From: Alentia gelatinosa
Lineage: Eukaryota; Annelida; Polychaeta; Phyllodocida; Polynoidae
Direction: 5' to 3'
DNA: 64,000 nt
Assembly: GCA_950022655.1 (NCBI GenBank)
Contig: OX465590.1
Coordinates: forward strand, 39,984,218 to 40,048,217
Shown: positions 1 to 11,600 of the stretch, piece after piece
Numbering within the stretch: the first letter of the stretch is position 1
Layout of the letters: each line of letters starts with the position of its first letter
The notes under the pieces: generated by a model
What the model was told of the DNA's origin: nothing
The model's database searches: none
The model's input: the letters and a program-made list of their open reading frames with translations, nothing else
Made by a program: the position numbers and the translations under genes

Positions 1-54
1 ATGGCGTCAATCGACGACTGACCTCAAACAGGAACCGTTTCGGCCACAGTAAGA
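1..54. mobile_element. Partial MITE cut by the window edge
   Basis: This stretch matches one arm of the short palindromic element at 32485-32600: it shares the words AGGAACCGTTTCG and CACAGTAAGAATGTTTCC with the arm there. The other arm lies outside the window. Like the intact copy it abuts a TTA-containing flank. Confidence 0.55.
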
Positions 55-67
55 ATGTTTCCAATAT

Positions 68-365
68 TATCTCACCCTTGGTATTTTTGTCCCATAAACT
101 TAACATTGAGAACTCATTCTCCATGACCCTATGAGTATTGTAGTCCATTCTCCATAGTTTATATCCTGTGTGTCGTCCATTCTTTTAGTGTTTACAGGGG
201 TGAGATAGATATAGAAAGGGACTCATTTTGGTCAAAGAAGTAGTTCTCCAACTCGTTTGAATGCTACGTGATATTCACTTGGCTGTTGCCTTGTTCATAT
301 CACTGTTCATCAAACTCGTGGAGAACGACGACTTTGACAAGAACTAGTTGGTTTCTTCTTCATTT
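68..365. mobile_element. Bipartite fold-back element, copy A
   Basis: Two joined parts are visible. 68-206 starts TTATCTCACCC and ends GGGGTGAGATA, an inverted-repeat segment containing CATTCTCCAT words. 235-365 is a long imperfect hairpin (AACTCGTTTGAATG pairs with a CAAACTCGTGGAG arm) whose tip reads GGCTGTTGCC. The same hairpin recurs at 58095-58245 and, inverted, at 42706-42835. No protein is encoded. The class is unknown; a non-autonomous DNA transposon is inferred. Confidence 0.6.
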
Positions 366-423
366 TACCTCACGGGTACCCTGCCTTTAACTTCTGCTTC
401 GTATATACATAGACAATGATCGA

Positions 424-1612
424 TGAATAACCGTGGCATACAGTTATACCATATTAGGTTTATGGAGATTTATATGAGGGGTAAGATGATAACTGTGGCA
501 TACAGTCACACTATGTTAAGTCTATGGAGATTTGTATGAGAGGTAGGAAAATAACTGGCATACAGTCACACCATGTTAAGTCTATGGAGATTTGTATGAG
601 GGGTTAGATAATAACTGTGGCATACAGTCACACCATGCTAAATCTATTAAGATTTATATGAGAGGTAGGAGAATAACTGTGGCATACAGTTACACCATGT
701 TAAGTCTATGGAGAATTATATGAGGGGTAGGTTGCTACCGTGGCATACAGTTACACCATGTTAAGTCTATGGAGATTCATATAAGGGGTGGGGTACTAAC
801 TGTGGCATAGTAGTTGCACCATGTTAAGTCTATGGAGATTTATATGAGGGGTAGGGTACTATCTGTAGCATAGTAGTTACACCATGTTAACTCTATGGAG
901 ATTTATATGAGGGGTAGGGTACTATCTGTGGCATAGTAGTTACACTATGTTAAGTCTATGGAGATTTATATGAGGGGTGGGGTACTATCTGTAGCATAGT
1001 AGTTACACCATGTTAAGTCTATGGAGATTTATATGAGGGGTAGGGTACTATCTGTGGCATAGTAGTTACACCATGTTAAGTCTATGGAGATTTATATGAG
1101 GGGTAGGGTACCAACTGTGGCATAGTAGTTACACCATGTTGAGTCCATGGAGATTTATATAAGAGGTAGGGTACTAACAGTGGCATAGTAGTTACACCAT
1201 GTTAAGTCTATGGAGATTTATATGAGGGGTAGGGTACTAACGGTGGCATAGTAGTTACACCATGTTAAGTCTATGGAGATTTATATGAGGGGTAGGGTAC
1301 TAACTGTGGCATAGTAGTTACACCATGTTGAGTCCATGGAGATTTATATGAGGGGTAGGGTACTAACAGTGGCATAGTAGTTACACCATGTTAAGTCTAT
1401 GGAGATTCATATAAGGGGTAGGGTACTAACCATGGCATAGTAGTTACACCATGTTAAGTCTATGGAGATTTATATGAGGGGTAGGGTACTAACGGTGGCA
1501 TAGTAGTTACACCATGTTAAGTCTATGGAGATTTATATGAGGGGTAGGGTACTATCTGTAGCATAGTAGTTACACCATGTTAAGTCTATGGAGATTTATA
1601 TGAGAGGTAGGT
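424..1612. repeat. Minisatellite, about 63-bp unit, ~19 copies
   Basis: Direct tandem repeat. Early units are about 57-61 bp, later units a regular 63 bp (starts at 802, 865, 928). The unit runs from GTGGCAT through ACCATGTTAAGTCTATGG to ATATGAGGGGTAGGG. It matches the terminal segment of the fold-back element at 13876-13930 and 59657-59709 (GTGGCATACGG, AATGTTAAGCCTATGGG, AGGGGTAGG), so the array looks like an amplified transposon end. No reading frame persists. Confidence 0.9.
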
Positions 1613-1879
1613 AATCCACCTGTCTGACCTCACCCGAGAAACATGAGCCAAGACTGACATGTTGACCGGGCCGCCTTTAAGGATGCCGCATCTATTCCCT
1701 CCCTCCTGGGCGCACTGCCTTGAACCGCCTCGTAAACGTATAGACAACAATCGATGAATATTCGGTCGGGCGACCTTTAACCATGAGGGGATGATAGGCA
1801 GTAATACACAAGTAAACGCGAGTGTTTGATGTTGGCAATCTCGAGTGGATTACGGAGCCGACGGTCTGAAAGTTACTAA
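1613..1879. other. No gene seen
   Basis: Unassigned sequence. Its part at 1728-1765 (GTATAGACAACAATCGATGAAT) resembles the left flank of the preceding minisatellite at 400-425, so the two array flanks share sequence. Confidence 0.4.
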
Positions 1880-2045
1880 TAATAAATTCTATTCCTCAGC
1901 CTGACCCCTGCTCCATGGCATGGATATGGATATATTCATTTGAATCGCTACGTAATTCACGTGGCTTCGCCTTGTGAATCACCACCCCATTCAAACTCGA
2001 TGGGATATGAGCTCTGACCATAAACTTTCATAGGGTTCCTCTATA
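1880..2045. mobile_element. Fold-back hairpin element, copy B
   Basis: Imperfect palindrome: CATTTGAATCGCTACGTAAT pairs with a GTGAATCACC-CATTCAAACTC arm. The tip is GTGGCTTCGCC, which on the minus strand contains GCGAAGC (1974-1980). It resembles the hairpin at 21478-21600, including the GAGCTCTGACC stem end. Confidence 0.6.
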
Positions 2046-2754
2046 GAATCATACAAGCTCCATCCCCACCACAATGCTGCTGCGAGGTAACAAAAAGAGA
2101 TTTTAGCAATACAACCTACTCAGACCGCCAATGCATTTTGTAGTTCCAGTGCGAGTGCTTCTTTCAACACCTGTTTACACAAACTGATGTCAACATTTAG
2201 TTTTAACACAGCAAATGTTAAATTCATGGATTGATGTATCAATATCCTGAGTTTGCTCCGTTTGTTCTGTTTTTTCAATTTTTCATTCCCCACCTCCTCT
2301 GTCTATGCACTTCTGTATTAAAAAGCAACACGCCCCCCGCACTGGTACATGGACACAGGTAATGGAATAAGCAGACAGGTAAGATAAAAACTGGTGCTGG
2401 ATGAATAAAGTACCTTTGTAAATCAGAGATGGCTCTTTTCAATCAGAAAAATGGGATTGAAGATAGCGAACTTTGGTCTATCCGAGGCCAAATTATATAG
2501 GCAAAGCTGTATCAAGAACCTTGCAGAATAAAATCACTCACTTCATCTTTTTAGTACCACTACTTCCTTTTTTGGCATGTAGCAACCTGCTGTAACTGCT
2601 TGGAATGATATCCATTTTGTTGTTTAAAATGTTGATTGTTTTTATTTGTATCACAGGGGTTTGTTGAATCTCTATTGAAATGTCATATAATGCTTTTCAT
2701 ATTCCTGTGCCTGTGCCTGTCCTCTTTATCTTAGCCTGGTATAAACGTCCATAG
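2046..2754. other. No gene seen
   Basis: AT-rich unassigned DNA. No splice-bounded coding block, RNA gene or repeat is recognisable. Confidence 0.4.
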
Positions 2755-2985
2755 GCTAAACATTAGGAACTCATTCGCAACGGGCTTGAGAGAATGGTAA
2801 TTCATAAATATTTCCAGGCTAAAGATAAAGTCAGAAACATATTCGAGTTTGGTCTTCGTCCCTGTTCGCCATCTCGTTTGGAGTACTTCAGAATATTCAC
2901 TCAGTTATCGCCTCGTTCCTTTTACTGTTAACTCCAAACTCGATGGCAAACGATATATATATATATATGGTATCTGGAATGACAA
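2755..2985. mobile_element. Degenerate bipartite fold-back element, copy C
   Basis: Starts with the family segment (GGCTAAACATTAGGAACTCATT, compare 29770-29795) and continues into a hairpin whose arms are CATCTCGTTTGGAGTAC and CTCCAAACTCGATGG. A short TA run follows at 2961-2972. More diverged than the other copies. Confidence 0.5.
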
Positions 2986-3535
2986 AATTTAACTCCAATA
3001 TGATAGCACGAATGATTGACTGTGAGTTATTTTTCTTGGAATCCAGCATCTTCAAGCTATGGACGGCAGGGCGTTGAAATGAACAAACAAACTATAAGTT
3101 TTTTTCTGCTTTCGATAGAAAACTATCATTCTTCCTGGTAATAATAGAAATACAAAGCAATGAAATTAAACACCTAACAATAACGGCGATACAACTTGGA
3201 CGTTCATTTCTCCTTAAGCTATGGGATTGTTATTGCCGGAATGACAACATGTGTAAAAGAGATTCTAGAAGACCAACGCCCCGAAAAACCACTACCAGTA
3301 GAACAGGAAACTCTGAGCGCCGATAGGTGGAAAATTGGGCGGCAATTAGGCGGGGAATTATCGATCAGATGATTGGAGAACACGAACAGGAACCGGAAAC
3401 GCTCACATAAACGTACCTAACTATCACCTATTACGCAGGCGCAGTCCTACTACTTCCGATTTAATTATCAAGGTCATTGCCATTGTGAGGTGACCTTCAC
3501 TATTGCTACAGTGTCAAAAGAGCAAAATATCCGCG
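2986..3535. promoter_or_regulatory. Possible promoter region upstream of a candidate exon
   Basis: No repeat is recognised here. The part from 3280 is less AT-rich than its surroundings and includes ACGCAGGCGCAG (NRF1-like half sites). It leads to an ATG in the context CCGCGATGG at 3536. That it is a promoter is inference from position and composition only. Confidence 0.2.
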
Positions 3536-3607
3536 ATGGCTGATTCGTCAAGTAGGTTTCGAGGTAGAAGGTTTTCAGTTTCTAAATTGTACAGAAGGAT
3601 TATCGAG
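3536..3607 (+). CDS. Candidate first coding exon, unknown protein
   Basis: An ATG in a good initiation context opens a 24-codon frame beginning MADSSSRFRGRRFSV, followed by GAG|GTTTGT, a plausible splice donor at 3608. The peptide is basic and Ser/Arg-rich. No repeat copy was found elsewhere in the window, which is unusual here. No continuing exon could be identified, so product and reality are open; it could be chance. Confidence 0.3.
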
Positions 3608-3689
3608 GTTTGTTATGTTTAAGAATTTTTAGGCTGACATTTGAAGATATGCTTTATAATATGCACATAGATTTAAAACATCAACCAAT

Positions 3690-3930
3690 GATGTTTAGAG
3701 CCTCAGCAATGGGACTGAGACTCTAGGATTCAAATATATCAAGGGCGAGTGGGTCAATGAGGTATTTCGGTCTATAGAGATTGATAATGGTCAGTTGGGC
3801 ACACCTCTAAGAGACTGCGACACTGGTCCACTGCTCATTTTCTCAAAGTCACAGTGCTAGCACGCAGATAGTGAAGGGGTAGATTTTTGCAGCAAGGTCA
3901 AAGTCTATGTGACCACTCTAACCTTCAGGT
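3690..3930 (+). repeat. Dispersed repeat R, copy 1
   Basis: Shares GTGGGTCAATGAGGTATTTC, CAGTTGGGCACAC and GACCACTCTAACCTT with 35235-35525, and matches 39930-40130 in reverse. No clear terminal inverted repeats or poly-A tail are visible, so the class (SINE or MITE) is unresolved. Confidence 0.65.
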
Positions 3931-5339
3931 AGAGTATATGGACGTGTATCCCACGCTCAAAAACGAGAAATGTTGTTTCTGAATTCCTCTCCATTGTTAC
4001 CGACATGAATGCATGGTATTCCATAGCATAAAGCTGGCCAATAAAGATATTCTCTGAAAACAACCTTTATTTCTAATTTGCACTTATATGATATTTGCAA
4101 TGTCGCATTTCACGTTTAGAAGGCTCATGTAGCTTTGCGTTTTGAAACATGTTTATCATCTCCAAAAGACCTATCACTTATCTGCATGCTTTGAATCGAT
4201 ACCCTTAAATATTTAAATCCAATAAGTTCCTGGTAATCAGTGAAAAGGCAGGACCATCAATCTTTTAAAGTGCTATGACATCGATACGTCAGAGGTCTGT
4301 GCTAACCACGTGACAGCCTCTTTGACATGACGCCACCATGTTAAAGGCATATCGGACAATTCACCTTGAAAATAAAACCTGTCATTTTCCTGAAAATTAA
4401 ACAGGACGATCTCTAAGTGTCCTGGAAAACATATTTAACTTATGAATTTGGAGTCACCATGCTTCTATTTAGAGACACAAATTATGTTGTCTTTAATATC
4501 CCAAAACCGATGTCATTCTAAACTTTCACAGATATTATTTAACGTATGGTACTACATATTTAAATTTAAAAAATCATCTAGGTCAACTTCCTTGTTTTTG
4601 AGAGAATCATTTAAAACTATATTTTACACTAAATATCCTATGTAAATTAGTAAAATGTAAATGATTTAATTTACCTATTAAGTTAGGTCAAACACTATAC
4701 AATAGGTTATAAATAACTTATTTGGTATTAGAATAAGTGAAAAGAACTGGTTTGAATTGATAATGGTCAGTATTCATAAATCAATATGTGGCGCCACTCT
4801 GAATTGTAGGATATGCTTTAAGGTGAGCGCTGGTCCCTACGGATGCAGTATTGAGACAACACATCAAAAGATGACAGAGGTCGGGAACCAGCGACCGAGG
4901 CTGCCACGTGACTTGTCAAAATATGTCGTCGGGAAATCCGCGTGACGTATGAAGCAGACGGCAATTGACAGATGACCTTTTGGCGGGAAACTACCAAATA
5001 GCGAAAATACTACAGACTTTGGTATAGACTCTGTATAAGGAGGTATGAAATGTGAAATTTGTAATTTGACTGAATAATTTTGCTATTGCTCATGTATCAT
5101 GTAAAAATACGGGTTGGAATTGTGTTTCTCTTAAATTGGATGTGAAGCGACCACAAAAAAAAACACTTTTTCAAGTGGATTTATCATAGGTACGGCCTCG
5201 CCATAAAAATAATTATTTATAAAACAAATTGAGGCGTCTGCCACTTTATCAGAGTCGAATAACTAAGCATTTATTAATGCATACACATATGAAAGATTGT
5301 ACTTATGACTAAAGACTCAATAAAGAAACTTATAAAAAG
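3931..5339. other. No gene seen
   Basis: AT-rich DNA with short chance frames at 4442-4645 and 4757-4945 that show no family resemblance or splice support. 4870-4950 is locally GC-rich (CACGTGAC at 4902) without further support for function. Confidence 0.4.
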
Positions 5340-5512
5340 TTATTTTGATCGAGTGGTTTTCTGATTTTATCTCACCCCCAATACATGATTATCATTCAAT
5401 AAAGATAACCCACCCAATTAGCATTGAGTATTGGGTACAATACCTTCACGGCCGTGGAGTACAAATTCCTAACGTTAAGCGTATGAAGAAAAATACTGAG
5501 GTGAAATAATTT
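5340..5512. mobile_element. Bipartite fold-back element fragment, copy D
   Basis: A remnant of the hairpin arm (TTATTTTGATCGAGTGG) adjoins an inverted-repeat segment from TTTTATCTCACCCCC to GAGGTGAAATAAT. The inside matches 29780-29850 and 34330-34400 in reverse (ACCCAATTAGCATTGAGTAT, CACGGCCGTGGAGTA). Confidence 0.6.
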
Positions 5513-5562
5513 GGAATATTGAGGGACTGGATACAAATACACAAAGAATGCCTTTGGTCTTA

Positions 5563-5757
5563 AGGCCCGTTTCCATTGGCCGACGAAAACGGTATGCATT
5601 TTCCGATTTCTCCTAAAGGCCCATTTTCATTTTGCCTCAGCAGTGCTAAAGGTCCGTCGGTGGTGCCCGACTGTAGATCAGAGACGGCCAATGTAAATAG
5701 GCTATTAGGAGAATTAAAAAGGTCTAAACCGTTTTCGTCAGCCAATGAAAACAGGCC
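5563..5757. mobile_element. 195-bp MITE with TTA flanks
   Basis: Ends are AGGCCCGTTTCCATTGGC and the inverse of GGCCTGTTTTCATTGGC, each followed by GACGAAAACGG. TTA lies directly outside both ends (5560-5562, 5758-5760), the 3-bp duplication typical of PIF/Harbinger-type insertions. A relative lies at 24736-24910. The long frame 5576-6001 starts inside it and is not a gene. Confidence 0.75.
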
Positions 5758-5760
5758 TTA

Positions 5761-6030
5761 TATCGGCAGACTAAATTCTTGTGGTGACACGAGTAATGAC
5801 TCAGCAGATTCTGAGGCTGTTCTCAGTGAATGTAATCACGACTTAATGAAATTGTTCAGTGTTGACTGTGGAGGGTGTTCCTCACGAGGCACGTGGATCC
5901 GCACACTCCTTCACCACCATCTGAACAACGGACGAGGAATTACACTAACAAACACCGCCGTCTTTAAGAGGCGTATTCATTGGTCGACACGGGCCACGTG
6001 ACCTGAATACGTCACTGGTGCTGTCACTCT
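5761..6030. other. No gene seen
   Basis: Mixed-composition DNA of unknown origin with CACGTG words near 5899 and 5995. No exon can be supported. Confidence 0.35.
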
Positions 6031-6240
6031 CCCAGCAGATCTTTCACGGCGCTAGCGCTTACTTAGCCTGGAAGCATGGGTTATGTCTTCACTCATATAT
6101 AAGGCCACGTAACACCCGCCATTTTTTTTGGTGCATTATGGGTAACGCCTCCATTTTTCTGGAGCATTGTGGGATTGCGCCATCTTGTCAGCACTCTGCC
6201 AGCAGATCTTTTATGATGCTAGCGCTTATTAATCTCTGGC
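6031..6240. repeat. Local direct duplication, ~168-bp spacing
   Basis: CAGCAGATCTTTCACGGCGC at 6032 recurs diverged at 6200 as CAGCAGATCTTTTATGATGC, each followed by TAGCGCTTA. The middle (ACTCATATATAAGGCCACG, CGCCATTTTTTTTGGTGCA) matches 10530-10600 in reverse, so this is part of a dispersed repeat. Confidence 0.6.
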
Positions 6241-6431
6241 ACAACCCGATACTTGTTCCCTGGGTATCCAGTAAGCACAGAGGGAACCAGCCAACATTTC
6301 AACAGTTCAAGGTCGTTCACTAGCTAGGTGTTACCTGTCCATTATTTCATTGGGGCAGAGAACCAGTCCAGCGCTAACTAATCTCTGCGTCGAACCAGTG
6401 ATGTCACATAGAGAAACCACAGTCAAACTGT

Positions 6432-9400
6432 CAGGGGCGTACCCAGGATTTTGTTTCGGGGGGGGGCACACCTCTGAAGATTGACAAGGGTCCAGCTAAC
6501 AAGACCCTCCTGTGAGGTACCGGGGCAAAGCCTCGGACGCCCTTAGATTATACAAGCTGTTTTCAGGATTCTGTTTCAGGGGGAATGTGACCAGGGATCC
6601 AGCTCCTCGTGGGGGTCCAGGGGGCAAAGCCACCAGAGGAACTTGAATTTCATGGATTATACAACCTGTACCAGGATTTTTTTCTAGGGACAGGGGTTAC
6701 ACTGCTTAGACTATCTAGAATTATTACCAGGGGTCTGGCTGCAAAACCCCCTCTGGGTGTCCAGGAGGCAAAGCCCCTGAGAACATTTGGATTCTATAGA
6801 TTATAAAAGCCACTCCCAGGATTCTTTTGAAGAGGGGCACACACATCTTAGGTTATCTGTGAATATTGTCAGTGTCTAGCAGAAAAGCCCTTTCTGGGGG
6901 TCCAGGGGGCAAAGCCCTTGAAAGAACTTGGATTATATGCAATCTCTATCCTGGCTTTTTTTTCAGGGAACAAGGTTACACTTCTTAGAGTATCTGGGTA
7001 TATTGCCAGGGTTCTAGCAGCAAACCCCCTCCTGGGGGTCCAGGGGGTAAATCCCATAGAAGACCCTGCATCATAAAAATTCTACAACCTCTCTGTGAGA
7101 TGTTTTTTCAAGGAGGGGGTTACATATGTTAAGCCATCTGGGAAGATTGTCAGAGGTCTAGCAGCATGGCCCCACATGGTGGTCCAGGGGGCAAATCCCC
7201 CAGGATCACATGGCAATATTGCCAGTAGTCTAGGAAAGCCTTTAATGGGGTCCATGCAAATCCCTCTGAAATATTTGAATTTTATAGATTACACAAGCTG
7301 TCCCCAGATTTTTGTCTCAGGGAGTGGAAGATACATACCTGAGACCAGGTACCAAGGGTCCATCATTAAAGTCCTCATAGGGGTCAAGGGGGTGAAAACC
7401 CCAGGCCAACATGAATTTTACACTTATAAAAGCTATACTTTAGGGTTATGTCTTGGGGAGATTTATACACCTGAGACCAACTGGGGAGATTTTCAGGGGT
7501 CAGTGGCAAATTCTATCTGGTAGTCCAGGAGATAAAACCTGTAACCACTTGGATTTTATACATTATACAAGTTGTTCCCAGGATTTGGGTCCAGGGAGGG
7601 GGTTACATGCCTGAGACTACCTAGGAATATCAGTACAGGTCCAGTGGCAAGGTCCCTCCTTCGGGTCCTTGGGACAAATCCCTTAGAAGGACTTGAATTT
7701 TATACATTATACAATTTGTATCCAGGATTTTTTTACATGGGAAGATTTGAGAGGGTCCATGAGGCAAATCACATCTAATAGCTAGGCATTTAGATTATCT
7801 TTAGGGGACATACTTGCCTTGTTGAATGCCACTGAAACAAGGGCATATAGGCATGTGCTTATTTAGGGGGGACACAATTTCTACTATCTTAACCACAATC
7901 CCCTCAAGCAGCATTCACCAGGGTCATACCCAGGATTTTGTTTCAGGGAGGGGGGGTACACCTTGGACTACCTTGAATGATTGGCTTGGGCTCCAGGGGG
8001 CAAAGCCCCCAGCAGCACTTAGAATTTGTCGATTATACAAGCTGTATCTAGGATTTTGTTGAGGGAGGGGGTCATATGCCTGACACTATCCAGGGGTCGA
8101 GAAGCAATGCCCCAGTTGGGAGGGGGATCCAGGGAGTAATGCTCCCAGAAGAATTTGGATTTTTATTAGAAAAAAATATACATCTTAGGATTGTTATGGG
8201 ACCTGAGATAGCATGGGTAGCTTGCTGGGGGTCCAGCAGCAAAGCCTCTGCTGGCGATCCAGGAGGCAAAGTCTCAAGATTCACTTAGGTTTTAGATTTT
8301 ATAAAAGCTGTATCCAGGATTTTGATTGAGGGAGGGAGATTGTTGCACACCTGAAACTACCTGGAATGTTGCCACAAGAGAAATAGCATAGCACCTCCCA
8401 GAGGTCCAGGGGGCAAAATTCCTGGAAGTGCTTTGGTTTCAGATATCATTTATGCAATCTATATCCATGATTTTGTTTCAGGAAAGGGTTACACACCTGA
8501 GACTACCTGGGGGGATTGTGAGATGTCTAGGGGCAAATTGCCTCCTTTGGGATCCAGGGGCCAAACCCCTGAAGTGTTTGGCTTTTATGCATTAGATAAC
8601 ATTTTTAGGTTACATGATTGACACAGGGGTCGAATGACAAGCTGTTACTATGATGTTGGTTTGGGCAGGGGATTTACACACCTGAGACAGCCTGGGAAGA
8701 TGTGTGGTGATCTAAAAGCTAAGACCCCCCCTGGGGGTCCAGGGGTCAAAGCCCATGGAATCATTAGGATTTCATAGATCATACAAGCTTTTCCCAGGAG
8801 GTTGTTTCAGGTTGGGGGCTACATACCTGGAGAGATTGGCAGGGGCTCCAGCAACAAAGCTCCTCCTGGGAGTTTAGGGGGTGAAGTCCCTGGAAGCAGT
8901 TGGGTTTCTAGATTGCTAAGGGTCCTGCAGCATAACCCCTCCTTGGGGTGCACTGAAGCCCCAGTGAGGGGGGTCAAACACCTGAGGCTATTTGGGGATA
9001 TATTGAGGGGTCTAAGAGCAAAGCAAATCCCGGGGGTTCAGGGGTAAAGCCCCTGGAAGTACTCACATGTTAGTGACTTTATTTAGGGGAAGGGTTTTTA
9101 CACACCTGAAACTACATGTGAAGATTGCCAGGGGTCCAGTTGCAAAAAACTCATCTGGGAGGTCCATTGGTCAGAACTTACAATGGGTCAGGGGCAAAGT
9201 GCTTCTTTAGTGATACAGGTGGGGAGGGGATGAAGCCCCTGGGCACACTTGTATGTCAAAAGACTATACAAGCTATATAGAGAATTTAATTCCAAGGAGG
9301 AGGGGGTCACACAACTGAGGTGTCTGGTGGCAAAATCCATCTGGGGGTCCAGGGGGCAAAACCTGCAGAAGCACTTGGCTTCCATATTTTACACAAGGTA

Positions 9401-9727
9401 CCTCTTGGATTTTGACATATTTCCTTTGTTGAATGATGTACATATGGTAACAAGGGCATGTAGGGGGATTTTTTTAGAGGGTGGGGGGAGGGCACACCTG
9501 GGACTACCTTACATGCATCCTTCAAGTGACTTCAAGATAGATTTCAATATCTTATGTATGTGTAAATAGCCCATTCTTGTATAATGCTGTAACTTTTTAA
9601 CTATGATAGATAGAAACAAAATCCAAAAAACAGTGTGTAGAGGATTTTCAGTCGGAACGGACCATCCTTGGGAAGATTTCGGGGGGGGGCACGTGCCCCC
9701 TGTGCCCCCCCCCTGGGTACGCCCCTG
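6432..9727. mobile_element. 3.3-kb non-autonomous DNA transposon with internal repeats
   Basis: Begins CAGGGGCGTACCCAGG and ends with the exact inverse, CCTGGGTACGCCCCTG. The 5-bp ACTGT is duplicated at 6427-6431 and 9728-9732. CAGGGGCG ends are known from hAT-type elements in many invertebrates; a 5-bp duplication is short for that group, so the class is inferred. The interior is about 20 degenerate subrepeats of roughly 110-190 bp built around 'CCAGGATTTTGTTTCAGGG ... CACACCTGAGACTACCTGG ... GGGGGTCCAGGGGGCAAAGC'. At 7918 CAGGGTCATACCCAGGATTT looks like a second decayed left end, and 7815-7870 resembles 9425-9475, so two head-to-tail copies may be fused. No transposase frame is present. Confidence 0.85.
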
Positions 9728-9732
9728 ACTGT

Positions 9733-10499
9733 CAAAAGTTATGAAACTCAAACAACACATACATTATGGGTTGGGAGCTAATGGAATTGTGTTTTTTTCT
9801 TTTTAAATCAAATAGCAGCATTTATGGATATCAAGAAGATTCAAATACAATGAGGTATCCTTGATATCGTTTCTGCAAGATCCTGAAGTAATGGGAATCG
9901 TTAAATGAGCTTTTCCGACAATCCAGCTGTTTCTCTTTCAGCTTTAAACCACTTTATAGTATGAATCCACAGTTGATTAAAAAGGCCAAGCGAATAAGCA
10001 TAGGTGACATGCTCGCAAAAAGGACCCTGCAACGCACGAAGTGCTTTCCATTGAAGTAGGAAATCCCACAGGAAATTCTTGATTTGACATAATGAATAAT
10101 AGAAATCAGCGTATATTATTTAGTATATCAATATAAATGCATTTTTTTAAACAAGTAAAGCATGAAATTTCCCCCAAAATTGCCCAGAATCTAGGATATA
10201 TAAAAAAAACTGGTGCATGGGGCAGATTTTGTCTCAAACAGGTAGACTGGCTCCCTGCCCCTATGAAACATGATACAGGTAACACCCAGGCAGACCAACC
10301 TGTGATCACCCTTGATCTATTGCTGGTTCCCTGCTGATTTGCAGTGTCAAGGAGATCTAGCACAACCTCTTTGCATAATAAGATTTCTCAAATAACTTAT
10401 CAACACTAGTATGAAATGCATGGAAATATATGATAAAGGAATGGCAAAGTTTCTAATGATAAAAGAAAACTTATTAGAATGTGTCTTTACAAAATACAA
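9733..10499. other. No gene seen
   Basis: AT-rich unassigned DNA. The short frames near 10106-10363 lack splice support or family resemblance. Confidence 0.4.
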
Positions 10500-10790
10500 C
10501 AAATTTTCCCACGCACTCTAGCAGATAAACCAGCGTAAATATGGCACCAGAAGATGGCGGGCCTCATATAAGAGTGAGCACATAGGCCAGGCTTCCAGTC
10601 CATCAAACAGGCAGATCGGTGCAGAGATACAAGCGGGGGCAGGAAACAAAACGCAGGATCTATGCTGGGAGAGTGTAGTGCCGTAAGTGAGGCGTGTGAG
10701 TGGTGATGGGTGTGTGTGTGAGGGGGTGGGTTGGCGAGTGGGAGGCACAGAGGCGGGCATATCAGCCCCGCCCCTAAACATACACTAATT
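10500..10790 (-). repeat. Dispersed repeat related to 6060-6150
   Basis: Read in reverse, 10530-10600 matches 6063-6150 (GCCTGG, ACTCTTATATGAGGCC, CGCCATCTTCTGGTGC). It continues into a GT-rich stretch (10710-10745). The minus-strand frame 10487-10843 is low-complexity and not a gene. Confidence 0.45.
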
Positions 10791-10837
10791 AACGATGTTG
10801 ATTGCATGTAATTAACCAAGGCTGAGTGATGGCCGCT

Positions 10838-10872
10838 ACCCACGTGACCACATGTTGTGTGACGTCACATGA
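10838..10872. promoter_or_regulatory. E-box plus CRE cluster
   Basis: CCACGTGAC (USF/E-box-like) is followed within 20 bp by GTGACGTCACAT, a full CRE (TGACGTCA). The same pairing occurs at the Harbinger Myb gene start near 44036. No transcript can be assigned, so promoter function here is inference. Confidence 0.25.
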
Positions 10873-10975
10873 AAGGAGCAGCGTCACTGGGCGAATAGAT
10901 GGAAGGAGACAGAATTAAGGTATGGGTAGAAGGGAAGGGAGGGTGTTAAAGAAAGTAAGGGTTTGTGCTGATTAT

Positions 10976-11120
10976 GGGCCTGTTTAATAATCTAGGATCG
11001 TACATGAAGATCCTTTTCTGTACCTCGTAGGAAGGTGACCGTTTGATAATATCTAGGTTTGTTTGCTAAAGCAGTCCGAGCCAACGGAAAGTCGTTCATT
11101 AGTGTAGAATAAAGATTAAT
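10976..11120 (+). mobile_element. GGGCCTGTTTAATAATC family, truncated copy
   Basis: Left end GGGCCTGTTTAATAATCTAG then GATCGTACATGAAGATC. Related copies lie at 18668-18850, 22553-22769, 29289-29509 and 62874-63091. The right half is lost or replaced after about 11120. Confidence 0.65.
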
Positions 11121-11331
11121 CTCGATAATCTCGAGTGCTGTCCCCACATCGATGGGCCATATTGGGTTGGGTATCCGTCTGAGGTTACGCAGGCTTTTAG
11201 GCCTTTTCGTACCGAAATAACTGGCCGCTAACGCGGGGTGCCCGCACTTCCGCAGGGTTGAAATAAACATCTAATAGAGAGAAAAATTTCCGTTCCGAGC
11301 TAAAGTGTGCGCTCACGGGAGATGCCGCTTA

Positions 11332-11600
11332 GGCCCGGCGTCCACCTACTACGATATGGCTCCGATATGGTCTACGATGCACCTCCCGATAAAAAATCAA
11401 AATCGCGTCGGAAGGTCGCCTAATATCGGGGCATTTGACCACGTTTCTGCGATTAGACACCGATATAAACCCCATTCAATGCGTGGTGGATTGGCATGTC
11501 TAGACATATGTCTACGATTTTGCACCTTCCCAATATGTCTCCGATATTTGCTTTTTGTATCGGTGCCATATTGGGAGGTCTAAATTTCTATCGTAAGGCC
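11332..11600. mobile_element. CGATA-rich MITE, copy 1
   Basis: GGCCCGGCGTCCACCTACTA at the left; the right end is damaged (CTATCGTAAGGCC). The interior is packed with CGATA/ACGAT words. Full 282-bp relatives are at 57088-57369 and 58894-59175. TAA follows the right end; the left flank is TTA. Confidence 0.75.

Noticed and set aside
5576..6001. 141-codon plus-strand frame
   Set aside because: Its first third is the 195-bp MITE; the remainder shows no family resemblance or splice sites.
6609..9569. Series of frames in the 3.3-kb element
   Set aside because: They repeat with the subrepeats, are interrupted often, and encode no transposase motif.
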